Source of the DNA: Chenopodium formosanum
Lineage: Eukaryota > Streptophyta > Magnoliopsida > Caryophyllales > Amaranthaceae
DNA length: 64,000 nt
Assembly: GCA_024500155.1 (NCBI GenBank)
Contig: CM044877.1
Span: forward strand, 26,045,501 to 26,109,500
Reading direction: 5' to 3'
Position numbers and translations under genes: made by a program. The notes below the pieces were generated by a model, which searched no databases, had not been told where the DNA came from, and saw only the letters and a list, made by a program, of their open reading frames with translations. Shown here piece by piece: positions 32,919 through 44,230 of the stretch; the first letter of the stretch is position 1; the number at the start of each line of letters is the position of its first letter.

Positions 32919-34307
32919 ATGACTACTCCAAGTGGAAGGAAGATATCAATCACGACGGGACAAGGACCGATGTTTGAAGAGTCGTCTAAGTCAGAGTCTG
33001 AGTCAGAGTCTTCCCCTTTAGAGTCTTCTAAGTCTTTAGTAGTAACACCTCCCCCTCATATTTCTTCTCCTAGGATAGTTAGTGATCCAGTCCCTGAGGA
33101 CATATCACTCTTTGATGTTATGATCTCAGAGTATAATAATATTTCTCATTCTCCTTACCTCTTGTGTTCTTCTCTAACCCAAGATGACAAGCATTGCTTA
33201 GCTAACGATGAAAAAGACAAAGAAATTATTAAAGCAATGGAAACACTCGAAAAGAAAACACCGGTAATTGAAGAAACTGAAACAGTTGACATCTCGAATG
33301 ATTCAACTCATAAAAGAGAAGTTAAAATCAGACTAACATTGAATAAACAAGAAAGAACCGATTTAATTAACTTACTTAAAGAATTTATCGATGTATTTGC
33401 TTGGTCATATGAAGATATGCCAGGCATTAATAGAGAGATAGCTCAACACACTATACCACTAATTCCAGGAATGAAACCTGTAAAACAAAAGTTGCGTCGA
33501 ATGAAACCCGACGTAGCACTTAAAATAAAAGAAGAAGTTCAAAAACAAATAACTGCAGGTTTCATCAAGGTATCCAAATACCCCGAGTGGGTCGCCAACG
33601 TCGTCCCAGTTCCAAAGAAAGACGGAAGGGTAAGGATGTGTGTCGACAATCGAGATCTAAATAAGGCAAGTCCAAAGGACGACTTCCCTTTGTCACACAT
33701 CGATATTTTGGTAGACAACACGACAAATCACGTGCTTCTCTTATTCATGGATGGATACGTAGGGTACAACCAGATTCTCATGGCAGAAGAAGACATGGAG
33801 AAGACAACCTTTATAACACCATGGGGCACTTACTGCTACACGGTAATGCCATTAAGGTTGAAAAATGCGGGTGCTACTTACCAACGTGCAGCAACTGCCT
33901 TACTCCATGACATGATGCACAAAGAAGTTGAGGTATATGTCGACGACATGATTGTGAAATCAAAAGACCGTCCAGGCCATCAATTAGCCTTAAGGAAATT
34001 TTTCGAAAGGCTAAGAAAATATAACATGAGGTTGAATCCATCAAAATGTGCTTTTGGAGTCACTTCAGGCAAGCTCTTGGGATACGTCATAAGCTCTAGA
34101 GGAATAGAAGTAGATCCAACCAAGATTAAAGCAATCATGTCAATGCCACCGCCCAAGATTGAGAAGCAGATTCGAGGATCTATCGGCCGGTTGCAATACA
34201 TAAGTAGGTTCATATCAAAACTGACAACGATATGTGAACCAATCTTCAAGAAGCTCAAGAAGAATGTACAAGTAATATGGGATGACGAGTGTCAAAAAGC
34301 CATTTGA
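32919..34307 (+). pseudogene. Gypsy reverse transcriptase
   Basis: 462 codons with VVPVPKKDGRVRMCVDNRDL, then ASPKDDFPLSHIDILVD and the catalytic VYVDDMIVKSK. The thumb has LNPSKCAFGVTSGKLLGY. Some conserved positions differ from the family (LLLFMDGYVGYNQI and MPLRLKNAGATYQRA carry non-consensus residues). A one-base insertion near 34299 shifts the frame at the RT/RNase H junction. The fold is intact but the polyprotein is interrupted. Confidence 0.92.
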
Positions 34308-35562
34308 AAAGATCAAAGCCTATCTCGTAAATCCTCCCGTATTAGCGCCAGCACTTCCCGGAATACCTCTTAGGTTATATTTGACGGTTACCAAAGAGAC
34401 AATGGGAGCCATGCTAGCACAAGAAGTAGAAGGCAAAGAGAACGCAATCTATTACCTAAGTAAAAAGATGCTCGAATACAAAACACGCTATACACCGCTC
34501 GAGAAATTGTGCCTCGCCTTAGTGTGGGCCACAACTAAGTTAAGACATTACATGTTGGTGCACATCGTTTTCGTAGTCTCCCGATTAGATCCACTCAAGT
34601 ATCTGTTCGAGAAATCTACACTCAATAGACGCATATCAAGATGGATAGTCAATCTAGCCCAGTTCGATGTACGGTTTATGCCACAAAAAGCTATCAAAGG
34701 ATCCGTGATGTCAGATTTTCTAGCAGACTTTCCAATAGAAGACTCGACGCCAATACAGGACAATGAATTTCCAAATGAAGACCTAATGGTCACTGAAGAT
34801 GATACTTGGACCTTGTATTTCGATGGAGCCTCAAACCAAAAGGGATGTGGCGTCGGAGTGCTACTAGTATCACCCAAAGAAGAGCACGTTCCAATCTCAA
34901 TAAAGCTTGATTTCGACGTTACTAACAATGCTGCTGAATACGAAGCATGCGTGGTAGGCCTTGAAACAGCTTTGGCATTGGGAGTAAAGAAGTTAAGGAT
35001 ATTCGGAGACTCTTCTTTGATCATCAATCAAATATCTAAAAGGTGGAAAGTAAGGAGCGAAAGCCTAGCCACTTACCAAACCTATCTGGAAACTCTTACC
35101 GATCAGTTAGAGAAGGTAGAATACACATATCTACCTAGAGAAGAAAACCAATTTGCTGATGCCTTGGCAAGATTAGCCTCAATGGTTAGGATTCCCACGG
35201 AGATCGAGCAAATGCCTCTAACTATCGAAAAAAGGCACAAACCAGCATACATCCAGGCTATAGAAGACGACGACTTAGTCCAAGAAGAAGAAGAAGAAGA
35301 AGAACCGTGGTACACAGATATACTCAATTATGTCACCAATGGAGAATACCCTCCTCACGCTGACAAAAGGGCAAAGAGAGCGTTAAGACTTTTGGCTTCT
35401 CAATATGTACTCATAGACAACGAGCTACATAAAAGGGTACCTAAAGGTCGAGCTCTCCTATGTGTAGGAAAGGTGGATGCACAAAGAGTAATGAGAATAG
35501 TTCACGAAGGAATTTGTGGCACTCATATAAATGGCAAGATGTTAGTCCAGAAAATAATGTGA
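34282..35562 (+). pseudogene. Gypsy RNase H and archaeal-type RNase H
   Basis: The first RNase H remnant has YYLSKKMLEYKTRYTPLEKL and RISRWIVNLAQFDV. Then comes a second, archaeal-type RNase H with the catalytic Asp in LYFDGASNQKGCG, Glu in NNAAEYEACVVGLE, Asp in IFGDSSLIINQ and Asp in ENQFADALARLA. Two RNase H domains place the element in the Tat clade. A TGA at 35560-35562 ends the frame just before integrase. Confidence 0.92.
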
Positions 35563-35583
35563 GAAGGATATTATTGGACTACA

Positions 35584-36552
35584 ATGAATAGGGATTGCCA
35601 TCAATACGTAAAAAGATGCCCTAAGTGTCAAATTTATGCCAATTTACAACATGTCCCTCCATCTTTGCTCTACACCTACACATCGCCATGGCCATTCTCT
35701 ACATGGGGAATTGATATAATTGGCAAAATCACTCCCCCAGGAACAGGAGGCCACGAATTTATCCTAGTAGCAATCGATTACTTTATAAAGTGGGTCGAAG
35801 CGCAATCATACGCTAAACTCACTGCAAAACATGTAGCACTCTTTATCGAAAGAAATATTATTTGTCGATATGGAGTCCCACATGAAATGATAAGTGACAA
35901 TGGAACTCACTTTCAAGCCGAATGTGAAGAATTGCTACAAAAATACGGTATTCAACATCATCATTCTTCCCCTTATAGACCTCAAGCAAACGGAGCAGTT
36001 GAGGCAGCTAATAAAATTCTAAAGACTATCATCGAGAAAATGACAGAAAATTATAAGGATTGGGCTGACAAGCTTCACTTCGCATTGTGGGGTTATCGCA
36101 CGTCAATCCGTACATCAACGGGAAATACGCCATTTTCCTTGGTATATGGAATGGATGCCGTACAACCTGTCGAACTAGAAATACCATCGCTACGCATCGC
36201 GTTAGAGAGTAAATTCGATGAAGTTGAATGGACTAGGGCAAGATATGAAGAATTGATTCTACTCGACGAAAAACGACTAGAATCTCTACATCACACTTAG
36301 TGTTACCAAACTCGTATGGCTAGGCATTTTAATAAGAAGGTCAAGACAAGAAATATCAAAGTAGGAGATTTGGTATTAAAAGCACTAAGGAAAAATGTTT
36401 TAGACCCAAGGGGAAAATTTAGACCTAACTGGTCTGGCCTCTACATTGTCAAAACAATCCTGTCAGGAGGTGCAGCAAAACTAACTGACATGGACGGCAA
36501 TGAATTCTCAAACATGACCAATCTTGACCAACTTAAGAAATACTACCCATAA
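35584..36552 (+). pseudogene. Gypsy integrase
   Basis: It continues in the same frame after the TGA at 35560. The zinc-site half is CHQYVKRCPKCQ. Catalytic residues are Asp in WGIDIIG, Asp in MISDNGTHF and Glu in QANGAVEAANK. A TAG at 36298-36300 cuts off the C-terminal domain, which resumes in frame as MARHFNKKVKTRNIKVGDLVL and ends with LDQLKKYYP at 36552. No chromodomain is seen, in line with the Tat clade. Confidence 0.9.
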
Positions 36553-37082
36553 TTACTTGAGTAGGATACTCAAGAGAGCTACGTTCGACCTGATTCCTTA
36601 AGAAAGGATACGTAGGCAACCCTTTACGGGTGCGACCACTTTATTTTTCGACATCTCCGCGTTCTAGAATTAATTAAAGAGTCTACAGAAAATCGGCGAA
36701 TTATTGGCGTCGCAGAATAGAGCCTGTCGCCAGCCAGAAGTCATCAGCGCCAGCCGATGGAATTGGCGCCTGGCGCCAGACTTCAATGGCAGGCGCCAAA
36801 TGCTAATGACTGGCGCCAATTTAGGAGTAAAATCTGGGCGAATTTCGATGTTTTTTGGAAAATTTTCGACTTTCGTACTCGAAGAATTTTTGAAGAATTA
36901 TTTTTTTCGATTTTCATTGCTTTAATAAAATAAATTTAAAGTAAATAATTTAATTGAAAGCTAAAATTTCATTAATAAAATAAAATTACATTATTGATGG
37001 AATTTAAATAAAAGCTGAAATAAATTAACTTTAAATAAAAATAACAATCTAAGTCTAATAAATCTAAAGCTAAAGAATGCTC
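36553..37082. other. Spacer between pol and antisense gene 2, with GGCGCC cluster
   Basis: Contains four GGCGCC palindromes plus variants at about 36706-36830. The AT-rich remainder lies just after the stop of the antisense gene and may hold the poly(A) signals of the opposing transcripts. No gene is present. Confidence 0.6.
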
Positions 37083-38591
37083 TTAATCTTTCTTTTCCTT
37101 TCTAGCTCTTTTCCAATTCTTTTCTGCTTCCTCTTCTTCATCCATAACTTTAGCTAGTAGGCATCCTTTAGAGGACCTACATTCAATTTTGGAGTAGATG
37201 GTCTCCCCTTCAGCTAGCACTCCATGCTTCTTTTCCACCCAAGCTTTTTTGTCTGTGGTGTTAGCTTTCCTTTTTCCTTTGTCTTTGCTAGTATTTTTCT
37301 TCCTAGGCATTGTAGGTGTTTTGAATTCAATTCTTGCACCTAAGCGTTCTTTGGCAGGAGTCACCCTGTCATCTAGACGATTCTTCACATCGGTTCTACC
37401 CTGATCAATCGAAGATTTCTTCAGCAACCACTTCTTTACATCATTAGGCAAAGAAGGAGGAACCTTTTGGGTAATCACTTCCCATAAAGGTCTAGAGCTC
37501 CAGTAAGCATCGAATCTATCTACTTCTTGAGATACAGGGTACTCATAGGGAGGACGAAGATCCCCGGAAGGAATATTCTGCAGCAAGCCATATTGTCTTT
37601 TTACCCTGCAGGGATAATAATATGTTACACGAGACAAGCTTGGAAGACGGCAGAAAGGTTGCTTGTTAACACCAACTATCCTTTCTATTTTCCACCATGG
37701 GATGACCCACTTGATAGCAAAGTCACGTGATTCAAAGACTTTTCTCCACCCATGGCGCCCAATTTTAGGGATGCGCTTCTTCCTTCTCACGAAGCAATTG
37801 AGAGTGTATTTTTCAATATCCTCCGGAGGGCTAATTAATCCTAGCCTCTCCATTAGCCACATCTGTAAAAAAATTGCAATGCAAATAAATTATTATTACA
37901 ATACAAAAATATATTTTTTTGATTTCCGTAATTAAAAATATTATTTTTCTACCTGTAATAAAATTGGAGAACCGCGAAGAGGCGCTTTTGGGTCCCTTTT
38001 CAATTCATCTAGACTAATCATAGTCTCTCCAACTATCAGTGGCATTGGATTCCTCCCTGATTCAACTTGTTCTAAAACAGTGGTTATAATTGATTGACCC
38101 TCGTTACTTTTACCACTACTAAGAAAAAATTGATTGAGCATGAAAAATAAGAACGCCCTTCTTCTATATATATGAAAAGATTCAGAAAGAGGTTTATCAA
38201 AATAATGGCGTGCAAATTCTTTCAAATTAACTATATTGCCATCCACTATTTTTGATAAATCCCTTTCCTTTAAATTAAAGAAGCGCTCAAAATCCTTATA
38301 ATGGTATGCATCTACTCTAAGGATTACTACGAGGTCTATTGCAGGGAAGCCTAAGATAGCACCAAATTCCTCTGGCAAAGGGCTAATCTCATCATACCCT
38401 ATTTTGAAACAATGAGTGTCAACATTCCAAAATTCTAAAGCGGTATGTATGAAGTCCAGGTCTAGATCTACCCCTTTGATGCCATAAATTCCCCCCAAGT
38501 GAAATAAATCTAATTCTTTTTTGTCTCTAGCATTAAGTGATCGACACCATTCATGAGTGTATTGGGTGAAGGTTTTGGTGACTAAAGACAT
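37083..38591 (-). CDS. Antisense gene 2: two-exon PMD-like (DUF7745-type) protein, intact
   Basis: Exon 1 is 38591-37953 and exon 2 is 37862-37083. The 90-bp GT-AG intron is phase 0. The product has 472 codons with no stop. The N-terminal half contains ALEFWNVDTHCFKIGYDE and LPEEFGAILGFPAID. This resembles the 'W/F..H.F.FG..E..P..EE..ALLG' signature of plant-mobile-domain and DUF7745-like proteins carried by plant retroelements. The C-terminus is Lys-rich (KKNTSKDKGKRKANTTDKK, then EKNWKRARKEKKD), consistent with nuclear localisation. A TATA box and GGCGCC cluster lie upstream. No catalytic site is visible. The family name comes from motif memory. The gene model itself is well supported. Confidence 0.75.
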
Positions 38592-38659
38592 GATTATTAT
38601 TTTTTCTAGAGAAGAGAATTGTTTTATTCGCTGGAATTATGAGAAGAATCGGCTGGGCA

Positions 38660-38820
38660 GGGGGCTATTTATACAGAAATTGTGAGGAATTTTAATCAGA
38701 ATGAAACACGGAGTCAGCGTCAATTGGCGTCAAAGCCCCGTGATTGGCGCCAACCGCCAGCACTTGGCGCCACACGCTAAGTGTAGCGCCTGGCGCCAAG
38801 TTGCCAGACCAGCCGCGCGT
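38660..38820 (-). promoter_or_regulatory. Promoter of antisense gene 2
   Basis: On the minus strand TATAAATAG (38665-38673) lies about 75 bp upstream of the ATG. Three GGCGCC palindromes plus GCGCC variants lie at 38738-38805, upstream of the TATA box. The layout copies that of the LTR promoter. Confidence 0.65.
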
Positions 38821-39229
38821 GCTCAGTTTGCGTTTTAATATTAAATTCGAGTCGGTTAATGATTTTATGGCTCCGTTTAATTTTCCTAAACATACTTTTT
38901 TTATCCTTTTTCTTAATTAATTAAATATAGCTATTATTCTTTTTAGACTTTATTTTAAATTCCAAAAACCCAACATTCTATTCGATTTTTTCCTTTTTAT
39001 TTTTTCTGTTTGGGGGAGAGAGTCGGATACCCTCCATCAATAATAAAAATGACGGAATTTTTGCGCAAAACTGTTTGTCACACTTTTCTTGCACACACAA
39101 ACATACACACAAATCAAATAAACTCATAATAAATTCATAATAGCATAAATATACAAAATGTGTCGATAAATAATGAGTCAAAGGCAAAGTTCTATAAAAA
39201 AGTCAATATAAAATATACACAGGAACAAA
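38821..39229. other. Spacer between the two antisense genes
   Basis: AT-rich, about 400 bp. It would hold the 3' UTR of antisense gene 1 and the upstream region of gene 2. No ORF or repeat was recognised. Confidence 0.5.
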
Positions 39230-42200
39230 CTACGGCGCCGGAGGACGTAGGCCCATCATGTTATAAAATTGCGCCGTACGAGGAGTCACCTCTCCACCAG
39301 TTCCAGCTCCAGCTCCAGCTCCAGTCTCCGTAGGAGGAGGAAGACTCAATATAGGACCACTCCAGCCAGGATCAACCTGAGGCTGAGGCCGCGGAGGCTG
39401 CCGCGATGACGAGCCTACCTCGTACATCCCACCACCTCTGAAAGCCGAGGTAGCCTCTCCTACCGGTGCGGCATGAGCACCCTCAGAAGAAGATCACAAG
39501 CCCTCTGCAACGTCAGCTCGAGTAGCCTCAGAGCAACTGCCTCTACCCCCTGACGAAGTACGACGACGTCTCGAGCTAGACCTCGTCGGATCCCTCCGCC
39601 CCTCAGGTCTTGTGCGGGTGTGAGAAGCGATAGGCTGGCCCTGCAAAAAAAAAAAGAGTTAAATCAGAAACAAAGTAAAATTGAAGCAGCAATGCAAAAA
39701 TAATGAGTGAAGAAAGGCTACCTCTCGGACGACGTCGTCCCGACGACAAGTGGCCGCGTTCCTCATCCGGATGAGCTGGCTCCGGAAGGCATCTATGCAT
39801 CGTGCCATAGCCGAAACCACCTCGCGTGAAAACTGTCAGAAAAATAAGTCAGTAAATATACATGATAAATGAATACAAAAATTCTAAATTAAAACTAGGC
39901 TTACACTAGTCTGGTGGCGAGGAATCGACCGCTCTATGAAGCGCTCGCCCTCGGGAGCCGGAGAAATCATCTCCTTGATCGTCCCGTACATCCCCTGGTA
40001 GTGGATGGACATACGGGGCGGCACAAACTCAGCAGCACTGTCCTGATAAAACAGAAAAAATTAGTAAAGTATTACTTGGGGGCTACTTAGTGAAAAATAA
40101 AAGCTAAAAATCTTACCCTCACATCCTCAGCCGGAACAGGGGCTGGAGCTAACAAAGGTAGTAGCTCCTCAGCATAACACCGCCCGAGGATCACATGGGA
40201 CCGCCAAAGGGTACCAGCTCCCTCAGATATGCTCGAAAACCGCGCCTCGTCAAACATATGACGTGGTGGAGCGGAAGGAACGACGAAAACATCAGAAGAG
40301 TGCTGTCTAGCGACTCTCTCTCCCAAGTACGCGACTGCTCCATAAGTCCCCAGAAAATGGCGACGCTCAGCAGAGTACTGTGCGGCTAATCAAGGGACTG
40401 TCCAACCGCCCCACGGTCGGTACACCACCTCAGGTCCCTATAAAAAGCATCAATCAGGCAAGCATATATCTAAAGCACCGTGGAAGAGCAAGATAAACAC
40501 TAAAAGTCGTACTGAGATGATCCAGCTCCGGACACGTGCAGTAGACATGTCCACATGGTGGCCACCCCAAGAGGCGCTCACTGGAAATCCCCTCGGCGAT
40601 GGTCTCGCCAGCGCAATGGAAGGAAAGTACTCGTAGAACCAGATCTACAAGGAGTTAAAAGTGTGAGAAAATGCTAACTAATATGTAGGGCTAAACTTTA
40701 TAGGGAATAAATGTTTACCTCTACGACCTTCCAAAAGGCAGACAAAGCAGCGTTCGTCCTAAAGGACCGGTGTCGACACGAGTCCCACAGCGCACGAACG
40801 AAGTCAGCATAGGACAAGCTAGCCAAGTCATAAGTCCCGATCCGCAGGAGATCACGGACAACAGGAAGGTAGTAAAGCAATGCCTTACTACCCTTGTCAG
40901 GGGAGAATGTCCCTGACAACAACATCAGCACAAAGATGCGCACCCGCTGCTCTCGGGTGGTCGCATCGTCATCAAGGGCCGCTGCTAGCGTCGAGCGGCG
41001 AATTCCTCTAGCACTAAACTGCGTCGTCTTGACCTCAGCTCGGGCCCGAATAGTAATCGGCCCCAACAACTCCTTGACCTCCGAAGAGAAGACGTCGATT
41101 CTGAAAGTGCAGCTGGTACTCAAGAAGGGGGGGGTTGAATTGAGTACAGGGCAGTGTTAGGAATTATTGGATTTTCTTCTATTTATGTAGGGGGACCAGG
41201 TGATGAACTGGTCCTGCAGCGGAAACAGAAAATACAATAAATAATCAACACAAAGATTTAACGAGGTTCAGCTCAACTCTGAGCCTACGTCCTCCACTAC
41301 CCTAATTACTTTTATTAATCAACTCTGAAAAACAAAAGCAATTACAAATGATCACACTCGTGATCCCCACACCTAACTCTAGGTGTCACTTCGCACTTGA
41401 ACTCACAAGCACTTGCACTCACACTCGTAAATGCTACCCAATCACTAACCTCTTAGTGATTCAATACAAACCCTTTGTTTCCCTCTAAACGCTTCTACTC
41501 AAAGCTTACAAGAGATAATTACAAAACAATTTTTACTGTGTGCATAAATAGTTTGTAAGAGATGAACTAACTATTTCCCTTAGAGTGTATTTCGAGCTTT
41601 CAAAGATAGAGAATTTTTTTCAGAAAAGCTCACTCGAAATTCTGATCGAGTTTATGCTTTTATAAGGTTGGGAGATAAAATCTTTCGTGATCTTTTCAGA
41701 TCATAACTTAGGTAAATAGAATATCTTTTATTTTGTAAATAAGAGATATTCTAAGATATTATTCTACTTTCCATAAATGGGTAGAATAATATATTCTAAG
41801 TTATATGCGAAATAATTCATCTCCAACTTTGCATAAACTGAATCAATTAGTTTAGTAAATATTCTCTAAGGATAGGAAATATATATTCCAGAAAATATTT
41901 ACTGAACTAATGTCCAGGTTCATGAAACAAGCTACGAAGCAGCTGTTTCCTGACCTGTTAATGTCCTAGGGATCAGGTCAACTTTTCCTGATCTCTACAA
42001 CACTAAATACTCTAAGTAAGGGACACAAATAGCTCACGTACAAACATCCATGCACACTTAACATTATAAAGACTACAAAGATCAACTATCCTAATCTAAG
42101 AGACTTCATAATCTTCAAGTCTTGGCGGCCTTTCTTGATAGAACATTCTGATACAGATTTCTTGAATGCTTTGATTCAAAAGGACTTCATATTGCCTCAA

Positions 42201-42799
42201 GTACTTGGGATAGCTGTTCCTGTTCAAAATGTCAGTTGATATAATATAAAACCAACAAGAACCAGCTAGTCAGCTGTTTGTCATCACTCAAAACCTTAAG
42301 TGACTCAACAGATTCCACTGCCGAACGGAAGTGGCACAGAAGTGAACTCCAGTCCGGTGATGAGACTGAAATCCGTAGGGGTGACCATCATCTCGCCCCA
42401 AGGGAAATGGAAAGTGTTGGTGGTGTCCCTGAAGAACTCCACCAAAGCTCGCACTACATGATGACCCCTGCTGGAGGCGATCATAGCCTCGGAGGTCTCG
42501 AACAAAGTAGCAAGCCCGCAAGACTCCCATAGGAGTCTCATCTCAGGATCCCTGGCGATGTGCATCCTATACAAATTGCCTAAACCGTCACAGCCAGAGC
42601 CGTGATGCCGTGTCCTCCCGGGCTCGGTGCCCTGTCTCACTCTCTCAGAAATGTGGTGGTCAGGGGCGAAGAACAAGGTCTGCTCATCCCACTCCGGAAG
42701 TCGACCAAGTGAAGTGGAAGGCGTGGCGTCGTCATCCACAGGCTCATGCTCCCGTCTAGTGTTTCGGGACCGTGAACTCGAGCCTCGTTGTCTTGCCAT
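39230..42799 (-). pseudogene. Antisense gene 1: six-exon plant-mobile-domain (PMD) gene, interrupted
   Basis: Exons: 42799-40719 (split by a solo LTR at 41102-42310), 40644-40513, 40437-40117, 40042-39905, 39832-39722 and 39640-39230. The five introns are 72-81 bp, all GT-AG and all phase 0. Leaving out the LTR and one TSD, exon 1 is 867 nt, so the frame is preserved. The whole would have about 659 codons. PMD features are FHFPWGEMMVTPTDFSLITG in exon 1, DFVRALWDSCRHRSFRTNAA, and IWFYEYFPSIALARP opening exon 2. The last exon encodes an Arg/Ser, Pro and Gly/Ala-rich tail (TETGAGAGAGTGGE). Damage consists of TGA at 40390-40392, TGA at 39494-39496 and the LTR. PMD proteins (MAIN/MAIL in hosts) are known to be shared with transposons. 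Their role in an element is unproven. Confidence 0.8.
41102..42310 (-). mobile_element. Solo LTR (Copia-type), 1209 bp, TSD GATTC, inside antisense gene 1
   Basis: GATTC stands at 41097-41101 and 42311-42315. On the minus strand the insert begins TGTTGAGTCAC and ends GCACTTTCA (TG...CA). Near its 3' end is AATTCAACCCCCCCCTTC, a tract common at the ends of large Copia LTRs. There is no internal region. The uninterrupted copy at 63231-64000 reads straight across the site, which proves insertion. The Copia assignment is inference. Confidence 0.88.
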
Positions 42800-42800
42800 G

Positions 42801-43263
42801 CTACATTGTGCAGAATCATCATAAATTAAGGTTCTATAGTATCTAAGGTTCGCCTAGCCGCATGATACTATGTTCGCAAAAACAGTAGTACTAAAATAGA
42901 GCACAAATTCAAATTGAGCATGACAGCATTTTTCAAGCAATCAAACAATTTCTTGCAACACTATAGTGGTTATTGTGAAAAATTGAACAAGAATTGCTAG
43001 CAAAAACATCAAGAACGAGCCACATTGTTCTTCACGACCTTAAGAGGTCCAACAATGGCAAATTGCTCATTTCTTCACCAAATTGAGTAAAAAAAGTCTC
43101 AAATTACTCCCAAGGCAATATACAAACATAATCAAGCAATTTCATGGCATAAAACTTGACAAACAAAGCAAATTGAGCATTATAAATTTCGAATTTTCAT
43201 GAAATTCGTGAATAAACATGCCAAGAATTCATAAAAACTGATGTGAGTTTGAAGAAAACTTAC
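42801..43263 (-). other. Likely 5' UTR intron of antisense gene 1
   Basis: On the minus strand a GTAAGT donor at 43263 follows CTGATCTAT. An acceptor ending GTAG lies one base before the ATG. The same donor and acceptor are conserved in the inverted copy near 62760 and 63229. About 463 bp. Inferred from sequence only. Confidence 0.5.
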
Positions 43264-43404
43264 ATAGATCAGGAAAATAGATGAAAAGAGCTTTGATTTG
43301 CAACAAATTTGAGCGAATTCGGTTGAGAAACAAGCAAGCAATGAGCAATTGAAGTTTTGGACTTCCTCGAGCAGTTTCGCGACGAATAGAGCAGCAAAAT
43401 GAAG

Positions 43405-43560
43405 AGGAAAAGGGTTTTTAAGGAAGACCCCGTGCTGGCGCCAATCCCTATGCATTGGCGTCACAAATTAGGCTTGGCGCCTGGCACCAACATCAGCGCC
43501 TGGTGCTAACGCTAAATGGCTGGCGCTGATGGTTTTTCAGCGACGCCAAAGCACCCAGCC
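43405..43560 (-). promoter_or_regulatory. Promoter region of antisense gene 1
   Basis: TTAAAAACC on the minus strand (TTAAATACC in the sister copy near 62600) is a weak TATA-like box. It is preceded by two GGCGCC palindromes and several GGCGCT or GCGCC variants at 43436-43555. Confidence 0.5.
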
Positions 43561-43724
43561 ACCTGATGAGGTTGTGCTAGCCTTCTGCAACATATTTTTG
43601 GGTTCCTTAGTATGCCAGTTAGCCCCTCTAAGCAATTTGACATGATTTAGTAATCGGCTTGATTACATAAAGTGATCGACCTGATAAGAGATCGTCTCAC
43701 TTAGCTTGAAGCGCCTAAGCATGG

Positions 43725-43820
43725 GCTCATTATCAAAAGGCACCGACATATAGGTTCAAGTGCAAAAGGCACCGGCATACAGGTTCAAAGCAAAAGAGCG
43801 CCGACGTACAGGCATAGCGG
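43725..43820. repeat. Tandem repeat, about 30-bp unit, three copies
   Basis: Units of the form AAAGGCACCGRCATAYAGG plus a short tail repeat three times, the last diverged. The inverted sister element has the same array at about 62215-62310. Confidence 0.7.
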
Positions 43821-43899
43821 AAGCAAAGTTCAGGCGAACTTTTAAAGATCGACAGGCGTGGATCTTCGGTAATTTCCTTTTGGAACATTATCACATCAA

Positions 43900-44230
43900 G
43901 CGAAGGTGACTTCAAGAGAAGATATCTTCGACGACGTTCCCTAGCTTGCGGAAAGTTGTCACGAGCAACTGGAGGTAATTTCGGGCGAAGTTATCTTCGA
44001 TGATATTCCCTAGGATGAGGAATATTATCAATGCGGATGAGGATTATTTCAAGCGAAATAATCTTCGATAGTATTCCCTAGGATGTGGAATATTGTCAAT
44101 GCGAGTGAGGATTGTTTCAAGAGAAATAATCTTTGATGGTATTCCCTTGGACGTGGAATATTATCATAGCGGAGGAGGGTCGTTTCAGGCGAGGCAATCT
44201 TCTATATTGGAAGCAGTTACGGGCGTAGCG
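43900..44230. repeat. Tandem repeat, 68-69-bp unit, four to five copies
   Basis: The marker ATTCCC recurs at about 43936 (as GTTCCC), 44005, 44073 and 44141. Each is within AATCTTCGATRRTATTCCC followed by GGAATATT and GAGGAT. Tandem repeats upstream of the 3' LTR are typical of Tat elements. The sister copy is at about 61830-62130. Confidence 0.75.

Noticed and set aside
42278..42824. Plus-strand and alternate-frame ORFs over the PMD gene
   Set aside because: Shadows of the minus-strand exon. The real frame is supported by motifs and by splice phases.
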